Shown here piece after piece: positions 1-6,104 of a stretch of 8,813 bases of DNA (positions are counted from its first letter, which is position 1; every line of letters begins with the position of its first letter). A program made the position numbers and the translations under genes. Source of the stretch: Clostridia bacterium (lineage in GTDB: Bacteria > Bacillota_A > Clostridia > Christensenellales > Aristaeellaceae); assembly GCA_017938785.1 (NCBI GenBank), contig JAGBAU010000308.1:1-8813 (forward strand). The letters are read 5' to 3'. Under the pieces are notes generated by a model. It was not told where the DNA came from. It made no database searches and worked only from the letters and a program-made list of their open reading frames with translations.

Positions 1-1350
<1,350 letters not shown>

Positions 1351-1355
1351 AATAG

Positions 1356-1384
1356 AACACCGGAGTTGAGTGCTCCGGTGTTTT
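1356..1384 (+). terminator. Rho-independent terminator of uvrA
   Basis: A perfect 10-bp stem (1356-1365 with 1373-1382, AACACCGGAG/CTCCGGTGTT) with a 7-nt loop ends in TTTT. It begins 6 nt after the uvrA stop codon. The remaining stretch to 1440 holds no gene or clear motif. Confidence 0.85.
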
Positions 1385-1440
1385 CATTTGCGGCGGAAAG
1401 CGTGCGTTTGTAACAATATTTCTACTTCTCACCAATCCGC

Positions 1441-1469
1441 TTGACTTTTCAAAAGCCGCTGATTAATAT
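1441..1469 (+). promoter_or_regulatory. Putative sigma-A promoter of the membrane-anchored protein gene
   Basis: A -35 box TTGACT (1441-1446) and a -10-like box TAATAT (1464-1469) are separated by 17 bp, in AT-rich sequence just downstream of the uvrA terminator. Transcription would begin near 1476, giving a leader of about 50 nt before the ATG at 1525. The -10 matches only four of six consensus bases, so its exact position is uncertain. The -35 box overlaps a TTG that could be misread as a start codon. Confidence 0.6.
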
Positions 1470-1478
1470 GTTAGTATC

Positions 1479-1507
1479 TATGAATCTCTTTCATTATGAA
1501 TCTCTTT
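1479..1507 (+). repeat. 13-bp direct repeat in the 5' leader
   Basis: The 13-mer TATGAATCTCTTT occurs twice, at 1479-1491 and 1495-1507, with a 16-bp period. The repeat lies between the predicted transcription start and the ribosome binding site (GGGGAGG, 1510-1516) of the gene at 1525. It could be a protein-binding site or a small duplication; nothing shows which. Confidence 0.6.
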
Positions 1508-1524
1508 TTGGGGAGGATACACAC

Positions 1525-2517
1525 ATGCAAAAGGGTTACAAGCGCAACGGCAAAGGCATGGCCGTGCTCCGCTTCTTTATCGGCCTGATCTTCATCGCCA
1601 TCGTGCTGGGCGTGCTCTATTTCTTCGTCGGCACCGTGGATTATTCCGACAAGCTGGCCAATCCCGACGTTTCCATGCGTCCCTATGTTGAAATGACCGC
1701 CAGCCCCGACGCAACGCCCGTTCCCGTTGCGGATACCGATATCCAGTTTGAAACCGAACCTCAGGGCGGGGATGAACTGCTGGTGGATCTGACCGTGACT
1801 CCCACTCCGGAGCCCACCCCCACCCCGGTTCCCACTCCCATCCCGACGCCCACTCCGGAGCCGACCCCCACGCCCGAACCCACTCCCACTCCCACACCCA
1901 CTCCGGAACCCACCAAGATTCCCGCCAAGAAGCTCAGCAAGCTGCGCAAGTCCGGCTTCAAGGTTCCCGAGCCCACCACTGGTGCGGAAGTCGGCATCAC
2001 CAACCTGTATGTCTCCGAACCCAACGACAACAAGTATGTTCAGATTCAGGGCTACGGCTACATCAATGAGGAAAGCTTCAACGCCGCCAAGTGCGCAGCC
2101 TTCCTGATCGTCACCGACCAGGATAGCGGCAAGCACATCGCTTACAAGGCCAGCATGGTTGAAGGCATCAGCGGTATGACCCACGAGGGCGCCCTGTGCC
2201 AGAACCCCGCCAAGGGTGATTTCGATGTGATCCTGTCCGTCAACCAGTATGCAGACGGCATCTACGATCTTGGTCTGATCCTCTACTACCAGACCGCTGA
2301 TGGCAAGAAGGCCTATTCCTTCCACGAGCTGAACGAAAGCATCACCGTGAAGAACAAGGCCATCGCCGCCACCCCCGATCTGTTCTCCAGCCCCGCCAAC
2401 ATTGCAGGCACTGAAGATGCAGTCGAGGCGGAAACTGAGGTTGCAGCCGAAGAGGATGTTGTTGAACCCGCATCCGAGCCCTTCGTCAGCGACGGCGCTT
2501 CCACCGCCATCGGTTAA
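1525..2517 (+). CDS. Membrane-anchored protein with Pro-rich rod and unrecognised extracytoplasmic domain
   Basis: I do not recognise a named family for this 330-residue protein. The start is ATG 1525, preceded by GGGGAGG at 1510-1516; the upstream in-frame TTG at 1441 has no ribosome binding site and lies in the promoter. Residues 1-16 are rich in Lys/Arg and residues about 14-36 form one hydrophobic segment ([20 protein letters not shown]), so it is probably an uncleaved signal anchor with the C-terminus outside. Residues 92-130 are a strict X-Pro dipeptide run (X mostly Thr, some Glu, Val, Ile), a stiff spacer often seen in wall-spanning proteins. A basic stretch ([13 protein letters not shown]) leads into a domain of about 150 residues with alternating polar/hydrophobic strands, perhaps a beta-sandwich, and only two cysteines (C190, C225) that could form a disulfide. 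The tail from about 295 is strongly acidic. It has its own promoter and terminator, so it appears monocistronic. A role in envelope biology is inference. Confidence 0.85.
   Translation: MQKGYKRNGKGMAVLRFFIGLIFIAIVLGVLYFFVGTVDYSDKLANPDVSMRPYVEMTASPDATPVPVADTDIQFETEPQGGDELLVDLTVTPTPEPTPTPVPTPIPTPTPEPTPTPEPTPTPTPTPEPTKIPAKKLSKLRKSGFKVPEPTTGAEVGITNLYVSEPNDNKYVQIQGYGYINEESFNAAKCAAFLIVTDQDSGKHIAYKASMVEGISGMTHEGALCQNPAKGDFDVILSVNQYADGIYDLGLILYYQTADGKKAYSFHELNESITVKNKAIAATPDLFSSPANIAGTEDAVEAETEVAAEEDVVEPASEPFVSDGASTAIG
1798..1914 (+). repeat. X-Pro dipeptide repeat region (TP/EP rod)
   Basis: Thirty-nine codons read as uninterrupted alternation of Pro with Thr, Glu, Val or Ile (residues 92-130). Synonymous codons vary (CCC/CCG, ACT/ACC/ACG/ACA), so the run is kept at protein level as well as being partly repetitive DNA. 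Such runs are prone to length change by slippage. Confidence 0.9.
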
Positions 2518-2524
2518 AATAAAC

Positions 2525-2558
2525 CAAGAGAGCCATCCCGAACGGGATGGCTCTCTTG
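2525..2558. terminator. Perfect inverted repeat between convergent genes
   Basis: Arms 2525-2540 and 2543-2558 are 16-bp perfect complements with 2 nt between them, so the hairpin would in practice close on a GAAC tetraloop. It starts 7 nt after the stop of the upstream gene. No good T-run follows on either strand, only a mixed TTTATTTT on the minus side, so it may be an mRNA 3'-end stabiliser or a helper terminator rather than a complete one. Confidence 0.55.
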
Positions 2559-2562
2559 ATAT

Positions 2563-2598
2563 AAAAAACACCGCGTTCAAACGAACGCGGTGTTTTTT
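2563..2598. terminator. Bidirectional Rho-independent terminator
   Basis: Arms 2563-2578 and 2583-2598 pair over 16 bp with a 4-nt AAAC loop. The GC-rich core is flanked by A6 on the left and T7 on the right, so it has a U-tract whichever strand is transcribed. It therefore serves both the plus-strand gene ending at 2517 and the minus-strand ferredoxin gene ending at 2607. Confidence 0.88.
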
Positions 2599-2606
2599 TG
2601 CGAAGA

Positions 2607-2990
2607 TTACTTTTCGATGATCTCCAGCAGTTCCACGGGGCAGGCCTTTACGCAGATGCCGCAGGCGATGCACTTGGAGGCGATGTTGTTTTCCAGAACC
2701 ATGACCTTCATGGGGCAGGCTTCAACGCACTTGCCGCAGCCGACGCACTTTTTCTTGTTGATCATGTAAACGCCGGTCTTGGGGTTCTGGGTGATGGCCT
2801 CGTGCTCGCAGGTGCGCATGCACTTGCCGCACTGAATGCAGTTGTTTACCTTGGGCTGACCGTTCTTTTCAACGATCTGGATGCAGGACTTGGCCGGATC
2901 AGCCACCTTATAAAATGCTTCGGAGCAGGCCATGACGCAGCTCAGACATGCCATGCAGCGCTCGTCCTTGCGGACATTAAGCTTCTTCAT
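2607..2990 (-). CDS. Polyferredoxin-type electron carrier with four 4Fe-4S motifs (CooF/HycB-like)
   Basis: This is a 127-residue cytosolic iron-sulfur protein, likely carrying electrons to or from a redox enzyme. The start is the ATG at 2990 (minus strand), with GGAGG at 3003-2999 spaced 8 nt away; an upstream in-frame extension to 3065 runs through the promoter and is rejected. Four C-x2-C-x2-C-x3-C motifs are visible: C12-C22 (CMACLSCVMAC), C51-C61 (CIQCGKCMRTC, followed by Glu not Pro), C82-C92 and C107-C117 (both followed by Pro). This accounts for 16 of 17 cysteines and four [4Fe-4S] clusters, with the order expected for the CooF/HycB/DmsB class in which motifs 1/4 and 2/3 cooperate. 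It is shorter than typical CooF proteins (about 190 residues). It diverges from acsA, so partnership with the CO dehydrogenase is plausible, but the same family also serves hydrogenases, formate dehydrogenases and other oxidoreductases. No signal peptide or membrane segment is seen. Confidence 0.9.
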   Translation of the reverse strand: MKKLNVRKDERCMACLSCVMACSEAFYKVADPAKSCIQIVEKNGQPKVNNCIQCGKCMRTCEHEAITQNPKTGVYMINKKKCVGCGKCVEACPMKVMVLENNIASKCIACGICVKACPVELLEIIEK

Positions 2991-3029
2991 TCGGGATACC
3001 TCCGTAGTAATATACTTCTCTCTTTGTTT

Positions 3030-3058
3030 ATTATACACGCTTTGGCCGGAAAAGTAAA
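3030..3058 (-). promoter_or_regulatory. Putative sigma-A promoter of the ferredoxin gene
   Basis: On the minus strand a consensus -10 box TATAAT (3035-3030) lies 17 bp downstream of a -35-like TTTACT (3058-3053). Transcription would start near 3023, giving a leader of about 33 nt that includes the GGAGG site. Confidence 0.7.
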
Positions 3059-3090
3059 TGCACAAACGGCGGAAAATTTCAATATATGAT

Positions 3091-3128
3091 GCAATATTTC
3101 AAATTGCGCAGAAATCGGTCTGACCAAT
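3091..3128. promoter_or_regulatory. Candidate operator region between the divergent promoters
   Basis: Between the two -35 boxes (about 3059-3183) lie two small inverted repeats: GCAAT-N7-ATTGC (3091-3095/3103-3107) and the near-palindrome ATCGGTCTGACCAAT, with perfect core GGTC-T-GACC at 3117-3125. Both sit upstream of both promoters, where a regulator of either gene could bind. Neither matches the CooA-type site TGTCA-N6-CGACA that I can recall. The rest of the interval is AT-rich with nothing else recognisable. Confidence 0.25.
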
Positions 3129-3183
3129 CGTTTATTTTTTGTCATTTTTCGTCGGAAAAAAAGCCCCTGAGGGGGATATGCCA

Positions 3184-3212
3184 TTGACTTTATGAACCCA
3201 ATTTGATACAAT
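3184..3212 (+). promoter_or_regulatory. Putative sigma-A promoter of the acsA-cooC-acsB operon
   Basis: A -35 box TTGACT (3184-3189) and -10 box TACAAT (3207-3212) each match five of six consensus bases and are separated by 17 bp. Transcription would start near 3219, leaving an untranslated leader of about 160 nt before acsA. No other promoter is seen ahead of cooC or acsB, which fits one operon transcript. Confidence 0.75.
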
Positions 3213-3218
3213 AATATT

Positions 3219-3379
3219 ATCCATGATCGGGTTACTATGCCGTGTTGGTAATCCGGTGGGGCGGGTGCAAACCTCCCTTCATGGGGAGGGGTGCGTGTCC
3301 TAGCGGCCCCGCTCAGAATAGTCACCCACACGGACGTCAAATTGTTTCACCAAATAATGTTTGGGAGGAAGAAGCTCTG
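3219..3379 (+). promoter_or_regulatory. Long structured 5' leader of acsA (candidate cis-regulatory RNA)
   Basis: Folding by eye gives: hairpin A, 3229-3236 with 3247-3254 (8 bp, two G-U, 10-nt loop); directly abutting it, stem B, 3255-3262 with 3306-3313 (GGTGGGGC/GCCCCGCT, two G-U); inside B, hairpin C, 3272-3277 with 3284-3289 (CCTCCC/GGGAGG), extendable by GCA/TGC across a 2x2 loop. The loop of A holds CCGTGT (3240-3245), complementary to ACACGG (3328-3333), so a pseudoknot or, alternatively, a long closing stem (CCGTGT-t-GGT with ACC-c-ACACGG) can form. A small hairpin CCAAA/TTTGG (3350-3354/3360-3364) reaches into the ribosome binding site. I could not match it to the consensus of cobalamin, TPP, SAM-I, c-di-GMP-I, ZTP, T-box, Moco or NiCo elements as I remember them, nor to SRP or 6S RNA. 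A ligand, if any, is unknown. Confidence 0.5.
3363..3368 (+). promoter_or_regulatory. acsA ribosome binding site, complementary to a leader segment
   Basis: GGGAGG lies 11 nt before the ATG at 3380, a slightly long spacing, and fixes that start. Its first two G residues can pair within the CCAAA/TTTGG hairpin. The whole hexamer is the perfect complement of CCTCCC at 3272-3277 in the leader, so its exposure may depend on how the leader folds. Confidence 0.75.
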
Positions 3380-5275
3380 ATGGAAATGAATAAGACCTTT
3401 ATCACGATTGAGCAGATGGAAGCAGCAACCGACGCGTTGCTCGAAACCGCTGCAAAAGTAGGCGCCGACACCTGGCAGCAGCGCGTGAAGAACCAGACCC
3501 CGCACTGCAAGTTCGGTGAGGAAGGCATCTGCTGCCGCATCTGCACCATGGGCCCCTGCCGCATCACTAAGAAGAGCCCCCGCGGCATCTGCGGCTGCGA
3601 TGCAGACGGTATCGTTGCCCGTAACTACCTGCGTTTCACCGTAGGCGGCACCGCAGCTCACTCTGACCACGGCCGCGGCATCGCCCACACCCTGCACCTG
3701 GCCTCTCCCGATGGCAACTACAAGGTTAAGGATCCCGCCAAGCTGATCACCATCGCAAAGGAATGGGGCCTGGAAACCGAAGGCAAGGACATCTATGATC
3801 TGGCCCACGAAGTCGCCCTGATCGGCCTGGAAGAGTACGGCAAGCCCTTCGGCACCCAGCGCTTCCTCAAGCGTGCTCCCGAGCAGCGCCAGAAGGTATG
3901 GGCAGAGCTGGGCATCGAGCCCCGCGCCATCGACCGCGAAATCTCCACCGCCATGCATATGACCCACATGGGCTGCTCCTCTCAGGCTGATGCTCTGATC
4001 AAGCAGTCCCTGCGCGCAGGTCTGTCCGATGGTTGGGGCGGCTCCATGATGGGTACCGAACTGTCCGACGTTCTGTTCGGCACTCCCAAGCCCATTGACA
4101 CCACCGCCAACATCGGCGTTATGGAAAAGGACATGGTCAACATCATCGTGCACGGCCACGATCCGTCCCTGTCCGAAATGATCGTGTTCTACGCTCAGGA
4201 TCCCGAGATGATCGCTCTGGCCAAGGAAATGGGCGCCAAGGGCATCAACATCGCCGGCGTATGCTGCACCGCCAACGAAGTCACCATGCGTCATGGTATC
4301 CCCATGGCCGGTAACTTCCTGAGCCAGGAATCCGTTGTTCTGACCGGTGCCTGCGAAGCCATCGTTTGCGACATCCAGTGCATCTTCCCCGCTCTGGGCC
4401 CCCTGTCCAAGTGCTTCCACACCAAGTTCGTTACCACCAGCCAGATCGCCCGCATGCCCGACTCTGAGTTCATCGAGTTCCATGAGGAAACCGCAGGCGA
4501 AAATGCGAAGAAGATCGTCGAAATGGCAGTTCGCAACTTCGTAAACCGCAAGGAAGAGCTGGTCAACATCCCGCAGCTGAAGACCACCGCAACCGTAGGT
4601 TACTCCGTAGAGGCCATCAAGAAGTGCCTGGACGGCGTTACCAACAGCCACGTTGATGAGCTGGGCACCACCAAGCCCCTGATCGACGTTGTGAAGAGCG
4701 GCGTTCTGCGCGGCGCAGTTGCAATGGTAGGCTGCAACAACCCCAAGGTACGTCCCGACACCGCCCATATCGAGCTGATGAAGAAGCTGATCGCCAACGA
4801 TATCATCGTTATCGTTTCCGGCTGCTCCGCTCAGGCTGCCGCCAAGGCCGGTCTGCTCAGCAAGGAAGCCAAGGAACTGTGCGGCGAAGGCCTGAAGCGC
4901 GTTTGCGAACTGGTCGACATCCCGCCGGTACTGCACATGGGCTCCTGCGTTGATATCTCCCGTATGATGATCCTGGCTGCTGATATCGCCAAGGATTGGG
5001 GCATTGATATCGCTCAGGTTCCGGTCGTGGGCTGCGCTCCCGAGTACATGTCTGAAAAGGCCGTGTCCATCGGTAACTACGTTGTTTCCACCGGTATCGA
5101 AACCTTCCTCGGCGTTAACCCCTACACTGCCGGCGGCGCTGGCGTTGAAGCCATCCTGCAGGGCGAGCTGGAAAAGTGGGTCGGCGCAAAGTTCGTTGTC
5201 GAAACCGATATCGAAAAGCTCGGCGACAAGATGATGGAGTGCATCGAACAGAAGCGTGCTGCTCTGGGCATCTAA
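3380..5275 (+). CDS. acsA: Ni-Fe carbon monoxide dehydrogenase catalytic subunit (AcsA/CooS)
   Basis: Catalyses reversible CO2 + 2e- + 2H+ to CO + H2O, feeding CO to acetyl-CoA synthase. It has 631 residues, like CooS-type enzymes (about 630-675). The start is ATG 3380; the frame is open back to 3242 but that part is leader RNA. Cysteines near the N-terminus fit the D-cluster (C43, C51) and B-cluster (C52, C55, C60, C73). Likely C-cluster ligands, by family resemblance, are H260 (HGHDP), C295 or C296 (GVCCTANE), C334 (DIQC), C452 (GCNN), C482 (SGCSA) and C523 (GSCVD). K560 (MSEKAV) matches the catalytic lysine region. The proton-relay histidines, spaced by three, read H94, H97, G100, H103, so the third is replaced by Gly. 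It is the first gene of an operon with cooC and acsB, which argues for the bifunctional CODH/ACS partner (acsA) rather than a stand-alone cooS, though the families overlap. Leu TTA/CTA and Ser TCA codons are absent, consistent with high expression. Confidence 0.96.
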   Translation: MEMNKTFITIEQMEAATDALLETAAKVGADTWQQRVKNQTPHCKFGEEGICCRICTMGPCRITKKSPRGICGCDADGIVARNYLRFTVGGTAAHSDHGRGIAHTLHLASPDGNYKVKDPAKLITIAKEWGLETEGKDIYDLAHEVALIGLEEYGKPFGTQRFLKRAPEQRQKVWAELGIEPRAIDREISTAMHMTHMGCSSQADALIKQSLRAGLSDGWGGSMMGTELSDVLFGTPKPIDTTANIGVMEKDMVNIIVHGHDPSLSEMIVFYAQDPEMIALAKEMGAKGINIAGVCCTANEVTMRHGIPMAGNFLSQESVVLTGACEAIVCDIQCIFPALGPLSKCFHTKFVTTSQIARMPDSEFIEFHEETAGENAKKIVEMAVRNFVNRKEELVNIPQLKTTATVGYSVEAIKKCLDGVTNSHVDELGTTKPLIDVVKSGVLRGAVAMVGCNNPKVRPDTAHIELMKKLIANDIIVIVSGCSAQAAAKAGLLSKEAKELCGEGLKRVCELVDIPPVLHMGSCVDISRMMILAADIAKDWGIDIAQVPVVGCAPEYMSEKAVSIGNYVVSTGIETFLGVNPYTAGGAGVEAILQGELEKWVGAKFVVETDIEKLGDKMMECIEQKRAALGI

Positions 5276-5309
5276 TCCCGGCAATTAACCCCGAAAGGAT
5301 CTTTGTAAT

Positions 5310-6080
5310 ATGAAAGTTGCGATTACAGGCAAGGGCGGCGTTGGCAAAACCACGCTCTCCTCTACCCTTGCAAGACTGTACGCAAGCGAAGGACGCACCG
5401 TGCTGGCGGCGGACGTCGATCCGGACGCCAACCTCGGCCTCGCGCTTGGATTTACCGAGGAGGAGGTTAACTCCATCGTTCCCATCTCCAAGATGCGCAA
5501 GCTGGTGGAAGAACGCACGGGCGCAAACAGCCTGAACAAATTCTTCAAGCTCAATCCCCAGGTACACGACATTCCGGATACCTACGCCAAGGAAATCAAC
5601 GGCGTAAAGCTGCTCGTGATGGGCACCGTCGAAACCGGCGGTTCCGGATGTGTATGCCCCGAGCACGTGATGCTCAAGTCGATCCTGGCTTCCCTCGTCT
5701 TCCGCAAGGACGACGTGGTCATCATGGACATGGAAGCCGGCCTTGAACATCTGGCCCGCGGCACCGCAAGCCTGATGGACCAGTTCATCGTCGTCATCGA
5801 ACCCGGCGCCCGCAGCATCCAGACCTATGAAAAGGTCAAGCAGCTGGCCCGCGACATCGGCGTAACCCGCGTACGCGTGGTGGCCAACAAGGTTCGCGAT
5901 GAGGAAGATGAAGCCTACCTGCGCAGCCGCATTCCTGAGGAAGACCTGCTGGGCATGATCCACTACAACGCAGAAGTCATTGACGCGGACCGCCGCGGCA
6001 TCAGCCCCTACGATGTGAGTGCGAAGGCAGTTGAAGAAATTCGGGCGATTAAGGATCGCATCGACAACGAGAAAAAATGA
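5310..6080 (+). CDS. cooC: CooC-type nickel-insertion ATPase for CO dehydrogenase
   Basis: CooC is a dimeric MinD/SIMIBI-class ATPase that helps deliver Ni to the C-cluster of CO dehydrogenase. It has 256 residues, full length for the family. Residues 7-15 form the deviant Walker A loop (GKGGVGKTT, with the signature lysine K8), residues 31-41 hold the switch I-like segment (ADVDPDANL) and residues 136-142 the Walker B-like strand (VVIMDME). The C-V-C pair C114/C116 (GSGCVCPEH) is the CXC motif that binds nickel between the two subunits, which separates it from ordinary MinD or NifH proteins. It starts 34 nt after acsA; AAAGGA (5294-5299) lies 10 nt before ATG 5310. Position between acsA and acsB supports dedicated maturation of this CO dehydrogenase; a role toward AcsB, also a nickel enzyme, is possible but not shown by sequence. 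Confidence 0.95.
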   Translation: MKVAITGKGGVGKTTLSSTLARLYASEGRTVLAADVDPDANLGLALGFTEEEVNSIVPISKMRKLVEERTGANSLNKFFKLNPQVHDIPDTYAKEINGVKLLVMGTVETGGSGCVCPEHVMLKSILASLVFRKDDVVIMDMEAGLEHLARGTASLMDQFIVVIEPGARSIQTYEKVKQLARDIGVTRVRVVANKVRDEEDEAYLRSRIPEEDLLGMIHYNAEVIDADRRGISPYDVSAKAVEEIRAIKDRIDNEKK

Positions 6081-6104
6081 TACATGGAAAGGATGGACAC
6101 ATAA

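Noticed and set aside
1441..1524. TTG 1441 as start of the Pro-rich membrane protein.
   Set aside because: The TTG is part of the predicted -35 box; the ATG at 1525 has a strong ribosome binding site and begins a sensible signal anchor.
1798..1914. CRISPR-like or transposon-related repeats in the CCC-ACT-rich stretch.
   Set aside because: The repetition follows the X-Pro codons inside an intact gene, with no spacer structure and no terminal repeats.
2991..3065. A 25-residue N-terminal extension of the ferredoxin.
   Set aside because: It overlaps the TATAAT promoter and the GGAGG site of the ATG at 2990, and the family begins with the MKKL-type N-terminus.
3156..3175. Possible minus-strand terminator (CCCC-GGGG hairpin followed by T7 on the minus strand).
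   Set aside because: The stem is only 4 bp, and no minus-strand gene upstream would need it.
3242..3379. A 46-codon N-terminal extension of AcsA starting at GTG 3242.
   Set aside because: It lies in the structured leader with no ribosome binding site, has no family match, and GGGAGG at 3363-3368 supports ATG 3380.
3219..3379. Leader as a known cobalamin, TPP, c-di-GMP-I, T-box or NiCo element, or SRP/6S RNA.
   Set aside because: Consensus motifs I know for these are missing, for example the SRP GGAAGGA-type loop and the T-box TGGNACC-type motif. A covariance search would be needed for a final word.
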